The position numbers and the translations under genes were made by a program. From an uncultured Acidobacteriia bacterium (GTDB taxonomy: Bacteria; Acidobacteriota; Terriglobia; Bryobacterales; Bryobacteraceae), in the NCBI GenBank assembly GCA_903923395.1, contig CAIXXM010000101.1, positions 51,568 through 115,567 on the forward strand: DNA of 64,000 nucleotides, in the 5' to 3' direction. Shown here one piece after another: positions 9,971 through 18,865 of the stretch. The notes under the pieces were generated by a model. It made no database searches, had not been told where the DNA came from, and saw only the letters and a program-made list of their open reading frames with translations. Position 1 is the stretch's first letter. Each line of letters opens with the position of its first letter.

Positions 9971-10149
9971 GTCCTTACCCGAAGAACCAGACCGTCGGCA
10001 GCCAGCCCATGGAAACTCCGGTCATGACCGCTCCGACCAGAATAATCGCAGCGGCGCAGAGGAGCGGCATGTAGCGGAACACTGGGTTGTTCATGCGGCG
10101 GTCCTCCGGCAGAAGGTTTCTGGCGTAGAGGACCGCCAGGCCTGTAAGG
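9971..10149 (-). repeat. left copy of 179-bp direct repeat: 3' fragment of NicO-type transporter gene (pseudogene remnant)
   Basis: Bases 9971-10149 match 16614-16792 at a constant offset of 6643 in the same orientation, with about half a dozen mismatches plus a few at the right end. The right copy is the 3' end of the intact metal-transporter gene at 16618-18120. In the left copy the frame encodes the same last ~57 residues ([18 protein letters not shown] ... GWLPTVWFFG) but is joined to unrelated sequence, so it is a truncated gene end. The two copies bracket the winged-helix/TPR, small membrane and RHS genes. Beyond 10149 the similarity stops abruptly. Confidence 0.9.
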
Positions 10150-10426
10150 AAAGGACCGTTGTTGGTGCCAAAAGGTCCAGAGAGAGGTGCTTTCCCAGCA
10201 GGAAGAGTATTTCTTCGATAAGAAACTCCGCATCCTCTTGAAGCGCAGCACGGTCCGCTCACCTATATAGCGGAGCAGTCGCTGTAGTTGCCACGAGCGC
10301 GTAAAAGTAGCGCTCGCAGCAATCCGTTCCCGCCGGCTGTAACTGTTTTAAGTCCCGCTCATCAGGGGAACGGCGGTAGTCAACATTGTTGCGAAAGACC
10401 TGACAAACGCGGCAACTTTGGGGATA

Positions 10427-11767
10427 ATGATCGGATTGACCCCCGATCCCATGCAGGTTGACGTGTTCGATGTTACTCACGCGCTCGATGCAATCCGGCG
10501 CCGGGGCAACTTCCCGAACAACGAGTTGCGTCTTCTGACGTATGTAGTGGAGCAGGCGCTTGCCGGTCAAGGTGCCAATCTGAGTCAAAAGACGATTGCT
10601 GCCGATGTGTTTGGTCGTGATCTTGTAACATTTCATCCGCGTTCTGACTCCATTGTGCGGACTACGGCTGCGAACGTGAGGGACAGGCTGTTTGCCTACT
10701 ATTCCGGTCCGGGGCAGGATGATCCAGTTTCGATTGAACTTGCGCGTGGTACTTATGTTCCGTCGTTCTCTCTGCGGCCCAAGCTCTCCGCGAATGCAGC
10801 GAGCCGGCTCTGGAGCGCCCGTGTCGCGATAGAATCCCGGACGGTTACCGGCTATGATCTAGCTTTGAAGTATTTGGAGACCGTCCTGGGAGAGAGTCCC
10901 AGCCTGTCGCTGGCGTTGGCATTGAAAGCGGAAGCGCTGGCATCACAGGCGATTCATGGGGCGCGTCCAAGACCGAATCTCGAGGAGGCCCGGCGGCTGG
11001 CGATCCGGGCGATTGACCAGACGAAACCGGTATGGCAGGCTTACTTATCCATGGGAATGGTGCAGCATGCTTTGGAGTGGAACTGGCCTGGAGCGGCGGA
11101 ATCCTATGGGAAGGCCGTCGAGTTGAGTGGCGGAGAGGCAGCAGTTCACGTCCTTTACAACGCCTACCTGGTTGCCAGGGGCCGCACCAGAGAAGGCATT
11201 GCGCTGCTCGAGCGCACAGTGGATAAGTTCGCCTACAGCAATCCGACTTATCTGGGTGATCTCTCGATGATGCAGATTCTGGCGCGTGAATATGTGGCGG
11301 CAGGCTCTACGATTGACGCCGCAATTGCCGTGGCTCCCGGGTATTACCAGCATCATTTGAACCTTTCGATTCTGCTCGAAGCGAAAGGTGACCCGGAAGC
11401 AGCAGTGCGGGTTCTGGATGAAACACCATTGAAACTGATGGAGCGACCCGTGACGTGGGGGCTGCGTGCCATGTTTGCGGGCTTCAGCGGTGCGCCTGAT
11501 GTGGCTAGAAGAAGACTGACCTGGTTAAGAACCATTGAACGTACCGGGAAATATATTCCCCCCAGTCAGTTGGCCGCCTGCTGGCTCGGTGCCGGAGATC
11601 ATGACAAGGCGGTCGAGTTCCTGGAGCGTGCAGCGGAACACCGTGATCCTCTTGCCGTCTGGTTTCATGCATATCCTTTCTTTCGCCATTTGCATGGCCA
11701 CCGTCGCTTCCAGCGTTTGATGGATACCATCGGCGTGGTCTGGCGCTCCGCGGCAGCCGCAGGATAA
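10427..11767 (+). CDS. winged-helix DNA-binding / TPR regulator
   Basis: About 446 residues from the ATG at 10427 (a TTG at 10418 or an ATG at 10451 are alternatives). Residues ~10-110 match the winged-helix domain frequent in acidobacterial TPR proteins: SQKTIAADVFGRD, then DSIVRTTAANVRDRL, then DPVSIELARGTYVPSF, which resembles the OmpR/ToxR-type fold. The rest, about 130-440, is helical and TPR-like (SLALALKAEAL, then WPGAAESYGKAVELSGG, then AACWLGAGDHDKAVEFLERA). It has no receiver, kinase or membrane segment. It probably binds DNA in response to a protein or peptide partner. It is the first gene inside the repeat-bounded block and may control the RHS gene downstream (inference). Confidence 0.8.
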   Translation: MIGLTPDPMQVDVFDVTHALDAIRRRGNFPNNELRLLTYVVEQALAGQGANLSQKTIAADVFGRDLVTFHPRSDSIVRTTAANVRDRLFAYYSGPGQDDPVSIELARGTYVPSFSLRPKLSANAASRLWSARVAIESRTVTGYDLALKYLETVLGESPSLSLALALKAEALASQAIHGARPRPNLEEARRLAIRAIDQTKPVWQAYLSMGMVQHALEWNWPGAAESYGKAVELSGGEAAVHVLYNAYLVARGRTREGIALLERTVDKFAYSNPTYLGDLSMMQILAREYVAAGSTIDAAIAVAPGYYQHHLNLSILLEAKGDPEAAVRVLDETPLKLMERPVTWGLRAMFAGFSGAPDVARRRLTWLRTIERTGKYIPPSQLAACWLGAGDHDKAVEFLERAAEHRDPLAVWFHAYPFFRHLHGHRRFQRLMDTIGVVWRSAAAAG

Positions 11768-11979
11768 TTCCCGGACTGTCCCCTTGCATGACCGCAGCTT
11801 GGGTCATAACTGTGAATCCCCTGCGCTTTGGAGAGTACTTTCCGGTCCGTATCAGGCTAAGTTATGCTCCGCGCTATCCATGCGTCTTCTCTTGCCGCTA
11901 TCTGCGGGAGAAAGTTGAACAAAAGTGACTTCGTTTTTCGCACTTGAAGTGTGGCTGATCTTGCCGCCGGGAGTGGGTT

Positions 11980-12333
11980 ATGAGCAACGAAGACAAAGCG
12001 CGGAAGTATGTGAATGGATACATGGGGGCTGGAACAGCCCTCGTTGTGGCAGCGGTGCTGCCGGGTATGACCTCGGCTGCACTCGGCACCATTGAACTGA
12101 CGATGTGTTACCACATCGGCAGGATCTACTGTGGCGACACCTACTCCTGGAACGACGGGAAAGTCGCGTTCGGAGTGATCGGCTTGGCGGGGTTAGCCGC
12201 CAAAGCCGTTGCGCTCGAGGCCTTGAATGCCATACCCGGCCCCGGCTGGTTGATCAAGGCGCCTCTCGCTGGTGCGGTAATCAAGGCGTTGGGTGAAGCG
12301 ACGATTCATTACTACGAGAGCCTGCCCGCCTGA
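11980..12333 (+). CDS. small membrane protein, DUF697-like
   Basis: 117 residues with a GGGAG ribosome binding site upstream of ATG 11980. Two or three hydrophobic segments are visible: about 17-37 (GTALVVAAVLPGMTSAALG), 62-80 (VAFGVIGLAGLAAKAVALEA) and 84-103 (IPGPGWLIKAPLAGAVIKAL). A GTIELTMCYHIGRIYCG loop lies between the first two. The ending ALGEATIHYYESL resembles DUF697/YcjF-type proteins, whose function is unknown. It precedes the RHS gene by about 190 bases on the same strand. In RHS systems small neighbours can be chaperones or immunity proteins, but nothing in this sequence proves either role. Confidence 0.65.
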   Translation: MSNEDKARKYVNGYMGAGTALVVAAVLPGMTSAALGTIELTMCYHIGRIYCGDTYSWNDGKVAFGVIGLAGLAAKAVALEALNAIPGPGWLIKAPLAGAVIKALGEATIHYYESLPA

Positions 12334-12522
12334 TATAGATCGTCCCCGGCTGCCATGGCGGCATAAGTGAGGATCTGTTGATCACATCTTGCCGATGGAT
12401 TCGTCACTTCCGCAACGGCTTGCCGAACGTAGATACTCAGCAGACAGGCTGCAGAAGTTACACATGGCTGCCCGGGTGGCAGAGAGCTGTTCAGTAATTC
12501 CAGGTATTGAGGAAGGTTGCAA

Positions 12523-15500
12523 ATGTTACGAATGTCTCCTTTGAAAGCGATGAACTCCACGGTCTACGCAGCGCTGTTTGCCGCACTGTTGACCTTAATT
12601 GCTCCCGGATCGGCAAGAGCGCAGAACCCGCCTTTCAAGCAGTGTCCTTCTATTGGGGGCTCAGCCAGTTGTAGAATTCTGCTCGTGGTAGAGGGCAACA
12701 ACTACGTCCACATGGTTACTGACTTGAACGTGGGTGCCACTTACGACGGAGATGACGATACGCTCGTCGGCATTGTAAACAATACCTCCCAGCCGATCGC
12801 AAGCATTCGCCTCCGCGGTACCGATGTCATTTTTGGCTTTGACGGCGATGGGATCTGCAGCTTTCCGGGAGGACCGCCATGCGGCACAACGGGCTATGAA
12901 GGTCCGGGTGTCACCTTCACGAACATAAGCAGTGACCAGACTGCGGGAACTGTAGTCTTCAATCCCCCGATCCAACCCGGTGGCAGTAGCTATTTCGGGC
13001 TGGAGAATGCCGCGATTATCCTGGGTGCCGGCGATTCCGGCTTGGTTGCACCACCCTGGCAGTCGCAACTCGGCCCGACTGGAACCCCTTCGAATCCCGC
13101 CGGGAGTATTGGAGAGCCAGTCAACACTGCGACTGGGAACTTCTATATGGTGACTACGGATCTTACCGTTCCCGGCACCATGCCGTTCGTCTTCCAGAGA
13201 AACTATAACTCGCTTCTTTCGTACAACGGGCCGATTGGGCAGTCCTGGAGTCACTCGTTCAATATCCGTCTATTCGTTCTGGATAAGAGTGCCGGAACGC
13301 TTGGGGTCTTTCAGCCGGACGGACGTATCGATATGTTCAAGCCCACCGGCAATGGATCTTATGCCGCTGTAGTCCCTGGTCTCTTTCACAACCTGGTGGC
13401 AAATTCGGACGGCAGCTTTACCTTAACCAAGACGGACCAAAGGGTTATCACTTTTCTCTCCTCAGGCCTGCTGAACACCATCACGGATCGAAATGGGAAC
13501 AGTCAGACTGTTGTATATGATTCCAATCAAAACATCACTCAAGTAACTGACTCGACAGGCCGGAGCTTCCAATTTGTGGTGAATTCCAACGGCAGGATCA
13601 CCAGCGTAACAGACCCTGCGGGCCGGACGCTGAAGTATGCCTATGACAGCTACGGTGACCTCATCTCATATACAGATGCGGCGGGCGGCGTCACAACTTA
13701 CTCCTACGGATACGTTGGCCAGCTCACCAAGATCATAGACCCGCAAAAGCGAACCATTTTGCAAAATTACTATGACAGCAAGTACCGGGTGAATCTGCAG
13801 GTCAATGGAGAGGGCGGAGAAACCTCCTTTGACTATGATTACCCGGCAGCCGGCATCACTCATATCAATGATCCTGAGGGGAATGACCTGTACCACGTCT
13901 ATGACAACGGGATGCGCCTGATCGCTGCTGTGGATGGCGCTCAGGGGGTTACCGCTTACGGCTATGGCGCGGATGGGCTGCGGAGTTCCGTCACAGACGG
14001 GAATGGGCACTACACCGCATATACTTATGATTCCAACGGCAACGTCCTCACCAAGACGGATTCCCTTGGGAATGTGACCTCTTTCACCTATAACTCCGCG
14101 AACCAGGTCACCAGTATACTGGCACCGCAGGGTCTCCAGACGTTTTTCTCGTATGACGGAAATGGCAATTTGTTGTCGGTCACTGATCCGAATGGCGGAA
14201 CGGTGAGCAACACGTTTGATTCCACCGGAAACTTATTGAGTACACAGAACGCAAATGGTGCGGTGACTTCCTTCCAGTACGATGGCTACGGAAATCAAAC
14301 CGGAATTACCGATGCTCTGGGAAACCAGACCGTACTCGCGTATGACCCTGCCGGTCACCGGATCTCGCTGACCAATGCCCTCGGCAAGACCTGGAAGCAG
14401 ACCTTTGATGCTGCAGACCGTCCGCTCACTCTTACTGATCCGCTGGGAAACAAGACCACTTATGCCTATGATGCGTCCGGGAGGCGCACCAGTGTGGTGG
14501 ACGCCAACGGCAACACCACAACGTTCACCTATGATAGCGGCGGAAACCTCCTGACCAGCGTGGACGCGCTACAACGAAAGGTCTCCTACGAATACAACTA
14601 TGACAACAGTCTTTACCGCCTCACCGATGGAAATGGGAACTCGACATACTTCGAATATGATTCCGCTGGGCGAACATCCGTTCGCTGGGATGCTCTTGGG
14701 AATACATTAGAGTATTACTATGACTTAGCCGGGAATTTGGTGCGCACGGTGGATGCGATGGGGAAGAGAAACCTGTACAGCTATGATGCCCGGAATCAAC
14801 TGCAGGCTGTCACTGCTTCTGATGGCACGCAGATCCGGTACTCTTACGACGCGTTCGGCAACCGGGCTTCAATGACTGACACACGCGGTACAACCCAGTA
14901 CACTTACGACGCCCTGAACCGGGTGACCAGCGTGACTGGTCCGGATGGCAAGCAATTACAGTATGGGTACGACGCCGCTGGAAACCGCACCTCTCTTATC
15001 TACGCGGATGGGAAAAATGTGCAGTATCAGTTCGATCCCGCAAACCAGTTAAGCGTCGTGACTGACTGGGCAGGACGGACAACGGCCTACACCAGAGACG
15101 CTGCGAATCGTATCGTTGGAGCCGCTTACGGAAACGGCACATCTGCTTCCTATACGTATGACGACGCCAACCATCTCACTGGCCTTGTCAATCAGTCTGG
15201 GGCGAAAGTGTTGTCTGGATTCCAATACATGGTGGATAAGGTGGGTAACCGGACACAGGTAACTTCCACCCGCGACGGTGTCAGTACGTATGGCTACGAC
15301 AAGGCATACCAGCTAATCTCCTGGACCTCTCCTGCCGGGACGGTGACGTATAAGTATGATGCCGCCGGAAACCGAACCTCCATGACTGGGCCCTCGGGAA
15401 CAGTGAACTATACCTATGATGGGGTGAATCAGCTTCGGACTGCCGGGCAGAAGAGTTACTCGTACGACGCGAACGGCAGCTTGACAACAATTGTGAACGG

Positions 15501-16443
15501 TTCGACGAAACAAACCCTGACCTGGGATGCGATGAACAGACTCACATCCATGAGTGGCAACGGCGTAGCGGCGCAATTCCAATATGATGGCGATGGTAAT
15601 CGTGTATCCAGGAAGACGCAGGCGGGAACTTATGCTTACGTAAACGATGCCGCGAGATCGCTCCCGCTGGTTACAGCGGAGAGCGGTCCGGATGGGACGT
15701 TCTCATTCAGTTATGGTGAGGGTCTGCTGGGTTCTTCTTCTGGCAGCGGTGATTTCTTCTACGCGGCAGATGGACAGTCCAGCATTTCGGCTGTGACGGA
15801 TGGATCCGGGAATAGTCAGGTGGACTACAAGTATGATCCCTGGGGAACATCGACAGCCGCGGGCGATAAGCTGGGGCAGAAGAATAAGTTCGGATTCGAC
15901 GGAGAACAGGTGGACGCAGATACCGGGCTCGTGTACTTGCGGGCGAGATATTACAGCCCGGAGCTTGGACGGTTCATCAGCCGCGATCCACTGGGGTTTG
16001 CGGGCGGGCAGGTGAATTTGTATGCCTACGCGGCGAATAACCCGGTCAATATGGGAGATCCAATGGGAACCAAGCTGATTACTTATGATCGAGGTCTTCA
16101 CGAGATGTTCGGGGTCGAAACTTCCGACGGGAAGCTGGTCACATTCGGATTTGGTCCAAATCTCGACTGGGTACCGAGTATTCTCCAGGAATATCGGGAT
16201 TACCTAGGGGTAGTTTCTCCAGGACAGATCGACGAAGGGAACGGATACTACGCCAACATTTCAGGTGCACATAAGACCGCTGAATATGCGCTGTCGTTAC
16301 AGGCGGGGGACCAATTGGTACAAGGGCTGAGGAATCTGGCTAACGACCCTCCCATATATGGAGTGGCCGGAATAGGCGGAATTAATTGCCGGGAATTCAC
16401 TTGGATCATTGTGCAACTCTACACTGACGAACGTATCAGGTGA
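12523..16443 (+). CDS. secreted RHS/YD-repeat protein with variable C-terminal tip
   Basis: About 1306 residues from the ATG at 12523, preceded by a GAGGAAGG box. A Sec signal peptide ends near SARAQNPP. A unique N-terminal domain (~40-200) leads into a DUF6531-like start of the RHS shell (GEPVNTATGNFYMVTTDLTV, then QRNYNSLL, then SHSFNIRL). Dozens of YD repeats (patterns such as YDSNGNVLTKTD) run to about residue 1090. The RHS core/cleavage region follows (GLVYLRARYYSPELGRFISRDPLG, ending NPVNMGDPMG near residue 1183). The last ~125 residues are the variable tip, with a histidine in SGAHKTAEYA and a cysteine in GGINCREFTW near the end. RHS proteins form a shell around a toxic or effector tip. 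No immunity gene is visible downstream. The whole gene lies between the 179-bp direct repeats. Confidence 0.92.
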   Translation: MLRMSPLKAMNSTVYAALFAALLTLIAPGSARAQNPPFKQCPSIGGSASCRILLVVEGNNYVHMVTDLNVGATYDGDDDTLVGIVNNTSQPIASIRLRGTDVIFGFDGDGICSFPGGPPCGTTGYEGPGVTFTNISSDQTAGTVVFNPPIQPGGSSYFGLENAAIILGAGDSGLVAPPWQSQLGPTGTPSNPAGSIGEPVNTATGNFYMVTTDLTVPGTMPFVFQRNYNSLLSYNGPIGQSWSHSFNIRLFVLDKSAGTLGVFQPDGRIDMFKPTGNGSYAAVVPGLFHNLVANSDGSFTLTKTDQRVITFLSSGLLNTITDRNGNSQTVVYDSNQNITQVTDSTGRSFQFVVNSNGRITSVTDPAGRTLKYAYDSYGDLISYTDAAGGVTTYSYGYVGQLTKIIDPQKRTILQNYYDSKYRVNLQVNGEGGETSFDYDYPAAGITHINDPEGNDLYHVYDNGMRLIAAVDGAQGVTAYGYGADGLRSSVTDGNGHYTAYTYDSNGNVLTKTDSLGNVTSFTYNSANQVTSILAPQGLQTFFSYDGNGNLLSVTDPNGGTVSNTFDSTGNLLSTQNANGAVTSFQYDGYGNQTGITDALGNQTVLAYDPAGHRISLTNALGKTWKQTFDAADRPLTLTDPLGNKTTYAYDASGRRTSVVDANGNTTTFTYDSGGNLLTSVDALQRKVSYEYNYDNSLYRLTDGNGNSTYFEYDSAGRTSVRWDALGNTLEYYYDLAGNLVRTVDAMGKRNLYSYDARNQLQAVTASDGTQIRYSYDAFGNRASMTDTRGTTQYTYDALNRVTSVTGPDGKQLQYGYDAAGNRTSLIYADGKNVQYQFDPANQLSVVTDWAGRTTAYTRDAANRIVGAAYGNGTSASYTYDDANHLTGLVNQSGAKVLSGFQYMVDKVGNRTQVTSTRDGVSTYGYDKAYQLISWTSPAGTVTYKYDAAGNRTSMTGPSGTVNYTYDGVNQLRTAGQKSYSYDANGSLTTIVNGSTKQTLTWDAMNRLTSMSGNGVAAQFQYDGDGNRVSRKTQAGTYAYVNDAARSLPLVTAESGPDGTFSFSYGEGLLGSSSGSGDFFYAADGQSSISAVTDGSGNSQVDYKYDPWGTSTAAGDKLGQKNKFGFDGEQVDADTGLVYLRARYYSPELGRFISRDPLGFAGGQVNLYAYAANNPVNMGDPMGTKLITYDRGLHEMFGVETSDGKLVTFGFGPNLDWVPSILQEYRDYLGVVSPGQIDEGNGYYANISGAHKTAEYALSLQAGDQLVQGLRNLANDPPIYGVAGIGGINCREFTWIIVQLYTDERIR

Positions 16444-16451
16444 GCAGCTGG

Positions 16452-16557
16452 TGAACGATCTCACGTGACGTTACCGGTACGGGGGAACAGGGCTTCTACG
16501 CGTTTGGAGTCGAAGTGAGGCCCGCCCCCCCAAACCTTGGGCGCGAGAGATCGTTCA
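16452..16557. repeat. 11-bp inverted repeat pair behind the RHS gene
   Basis: TGAACGATCTC at 16452-16462 is exactly inverted at 16547-16557, with 84 bases between the arms. It starts 8 bases after the RHS stop and fills most of the gap before the right direct repeat. It could be a long-loop hairpin at the transcript end or the ends of a lost small element; there is no T-tract and no ORF between the arms. Confidence 0.5.
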
Positions 16558-16613
16558 ATGAGCCCTAGCATAGCCAAGACTACCGCCAGTGCTCCTTACT
16601 TCCGGGACGTAAA

Positions 16614-16792
16614 GTCCTTACCCGAAGAACCGGACCGTCGGCAGCCAGCCCATGGAAACTCCGGTCATGACCGCTCCGACCAGAATAATCGCGGCGGCGG
16701 AGAGGAGCGGCATGTAGCGGAACACCGGGTTGTTCATGCGGCGGTCCTCCGGCAGAAGGTTTCTGGCGTAGAGGACCGCCAGGCCCGTGAGG
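16614..16792 (-). repeat. right copy of 179-bp direct repeat (3' end of intact NicO-type gene)
   Basis: The partner of 9971-10149 in the same orientation. This copy is continuous with the complete reading frame of the transporter gene. Recombination between the copies would delete about 6.6 kb and leave mscL convergent with the transporter gene, probably the ancestral order (inference). Confidence 0.9.
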
Positions 16793-18120
16793 GTCAGCAC
16801 AATGGCCAGTCCCAGGCTGAAGCTCAGCAGCAGTATCACCCCAAGGCCGGGGCGGCCCACGGAGATCGCGCTCAGCAGGAGGATTAAAGCTGAGGGGCAG
16901 GGGGCCAATCCGCCGGAAGCACCGAGAGCGATCAGGCTCTTCATGGAGATTTCACCCTCGGGCATGTGGCTGTGCGTTGTGCCGTCATGATGATGGTGAT
17001 GGTGGTGCGGATGCGTGTGGTCGTGCGGGTGGTGATGATGCGGCTGGGCATCCGCCAGTGAACGGCTGCGCTTCCAGAGCATCAGGCCGCCAATCCAGAC
17101 GATGGAGAGTCCAGAGATGACACCGAGCCATTTCGTGATTTTGTCCGGCATCACATACTGCGAGAGAAACATAGTGCCGAGGCCCAGCAGGAACACGCTG
17201 ATGGTGTGTGTAAATGTGACCGCTCCACCCAGCAGCAGCGCGTGTCTGGGCGTGCCGCGTGACCCGACCAGGTAGGCTGCGGCCATCGTTTTACCGTGTC
17301 CTGGTTCCAGCGCGTGCAGGGCACCAAACCAGAAGGCAAGCACCAGGAGCAGAAAGAAGATCGACCACGAGAGATCCTTCGCGCGCAGCGTTTGCAGCAA
17401 CTGTGACATGCGGTCACCGCGCTGGATGGTCCCGGCGGCCTGTTGGTCAGGCGGGCGGACATCGGTGGCGGGGGCTGGGGCAGCGGCGGGTGGCTGGGGT
17501 TTCGCGATCACCGGTGCCGCGCTTGATATCGCAATGGGGCTTTTTGCGATGCTCCACTCGAAAGCTGCGGTGGAGTCCTGCGGCGGGGCGTTGGTGGGGT
17601 CTTGCGGGTAGGCGGTCAGTGCCTTGCTGATGTCTTTGTCGGAATGCGTGGCTGTTTTGAGCACCGCACCTTTCCCGCCCTGAATCACGATCTCCCGCCA
17701 GCCGGCGCGGTTCGGGTAATTGGTGTCTTCTAAGGTGAACTTGCCACCCTTCGCTGGGATGTGGATATGGGAGGTGATACGGAAGACAGGCAGGTTGCCG
17801 GCTCCATCAATGACGGCCAGTTCCGCATCCAGAAGCCTTGCCTGCAAGGGGGTGCCGTTCTCTGTGAAGGTCAGTTTTGCAACCCAGGCGGCAGCCTGTT
17901 CTTTGGCTTTGGCGCTGAGTAAGGCTTGGGGTGCGCCTTGCGCCGTGCCCCAGGTTTGCATCAGTTCAAAGGTGGGTATTTCCGCGACGTCGAGAACATA
18001 GGTTCCGTCCACACCCCTGGCGGAAGGTTCCAGGCGCATGTAATGGTTCACGCTGAGGTTTCCCATGGGGTGCGCGAAAACGGTCGTGGCCAGCAGAAAC
18101 AGCAGAGCGGTTCGTCGCAT
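16618..18120 (-). CDS. NicO-family (nickel/cobalt-type) transporter with N-terminal extracellular domain
   Basis: 500 residues from the ATG at 18120. The frame is open to 18219, but that would overlap deoC and delay the signal peptide ([18 protein letters not shown]). Residues ~20-220 form a soluble domain of the kind found in front of acidobacterial NicO proteins. The membrane part begins near residue 250 and carries [20 protein letters not shown], a histidine-rich first helix typical of the NicO/HoxN/UreH superfamily. A cytoplasmic loop has a run of His/Asp ([18 protein letters not shown]) suited to metal binding, followed by [14 protein letters not shown]. It probably moves Ni(II) or Co(II), in or out; the direction cannot be told. 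The gene's 3' end is duplicated at 9971-10149. Confidence 0.88.
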   Translation of the reverse strand: MRRTALLFLLATTVFAHPMGNLSVNHYMRLEPSARGVDGTYVLDVAEIPTFELMQTWGTAQGAPQALLSAKAKEQAAAWVAKLTFTENGTPLQARLLDAELAVIDGAGNLPVFRITSHIHIPAKGGKFTLEDTNYPNRAGWREIVIQGGKGAVLKTATHSDKDISKALTAYPQDPTNAPPQDSTAAFEWSIAKSPIAISSAAPVIAKPQPPAAAPAPATDVRPPDQQAAGTIQRGDRMSQLLQTLRAKDLSWSIFFLLLVLAFWFGALHALEPGHGKTMAAAYLVGSRGTPRHALLLGGAVTFTHTISVFLLGLGTMFLSQYVMPDKITKWLGVISGLSIVWIGGLMLWKRSRSLADAQPHHHHPHDHTHPHHHHHHHDGTTHSHMPEGEISMKSLIALGASGGLAPCPSALILLLSAISVGRPGLGVILLLSFSLGLAIVLTLTGLAVLYARNLLPEDRRMNNPVFRYMPLLSAAAIILVGAVMTGVSMGWLPTVRFFG

Positions 18121-18187
18121 ATTCGTTAAGTACTTACGCGTTCCATCACGGTTTGGATGCTGTGTTAGGGTAGTGTTGTCCAGAGCC

Positions 18188-18862
18188 ATGAACTTCGACC
18201 GCAGCATCGCCCAACTCATTGATCACACCATATTGAAACCCGAGGCATCCCGCAAAGATGTGCTGCAGGTTTGCGCGGAGGCGCGCGAGTTCGAATTCGC
18301 CAGTGTTTGTGCCAATGGATTTTGGGTGCCGCTCGTGCATTCGGAACTCGATGGCACGGTGGTCAAGGTCTGCACCGTGGTGGGATTCCCCCTCGGTGCA
18401 ATGAGTTCCGGCTCAAAGGTTGCAGAGACCATCAACGCCATTGAAGATGGTGCGGATGAAGTGGATATGGTCCTCAATGTGGGGGCTCTGAAGGGTGGCG
18501 AGACCGCCGCGGTGGAAGATGATATCCGCTGGGTGGTGGAAGCCAGTCATGCGCGCGGGGCCATTGTGAAAGTTATTCTCGAAACCGCTTTGCTGACGGA
18601 TGCAGAAAAGGTGCTGGCGTGCGGGTTGGCGAAGGCCGCGGGTGCTGATTTCGTGAAGACGTCCACGGGTTTCAGCAAGGCCGGTGCCACGGTGGAAGAT
18701 ATTGCTTTGATGCGCCGTACGGTTGGTCCTGCGCTCGGCGTGAAAGCTTCCGGCGGCGTGCGCACGCTGGCGGATTTGAAAGCCATGGTGGCGGCTGGAG
18801 CATCGCGCGTGGGTGCGAGCGCCAGCGTCAGCATCATCCAGGCAACAGTGACCGGCGGCTAG
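18188..18862 (+). CDS. deoC: deoxyribose-phosphate aldolase
   Basis: 224 residues, the usual length. It cleaves 2-deoxyribose 5-phosphate to glyceraldehyde 3-phosphate and acetaldehyde through a Schiff-base lysine. Diagnostic segments are IDHTILKP near the N-terminus, [27 protein letters not shown], the catalytic-lysine strand [10 protein letters not shown] (about 153-162) and [10 protein letters not shown]. The ATG at 18188 is chosen because the upstream frame runs into the divergent transporter gene; the two starts are 67 bases apart. The GAF-PP2C gene follows after 3 bases, so they are probably co-transcribed. Confidence 0.96.
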   Translation: MNFDRSIAQLIDHTILKPEASRKDVLQVCAEAREFEFASVCANGFWVPLVHSELDGTVVKVCTVVGFPLGAMSSGSKVAETINAIEDGADEVDMVLNVGALKGGETAAVEDDIRWVVEASHARGAIVKVILETALLTDAEKVLACGLAKAAGADFVKTSTGFSKAGATVEDIALMRRTVGPALGVKASGGVRTLADLKAMVAAGASRVGASASVSIIQATVTGG

Positions 18863-18865
18863 ACC

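Noticed and set aside
10150..10262. Short plus-strand frame with QQEEYFFDKKLRILL after the left repeat
   Set aside because: Protein-like in composition but with no start codon and a stop after a few dozen codons. Perhaps a gene-end remnant, but too short to call.
16444..16613. Immunity gene for the RHS protein
   Set aside because: No open frame of useful length with a start and ribosome binding site in the gap.
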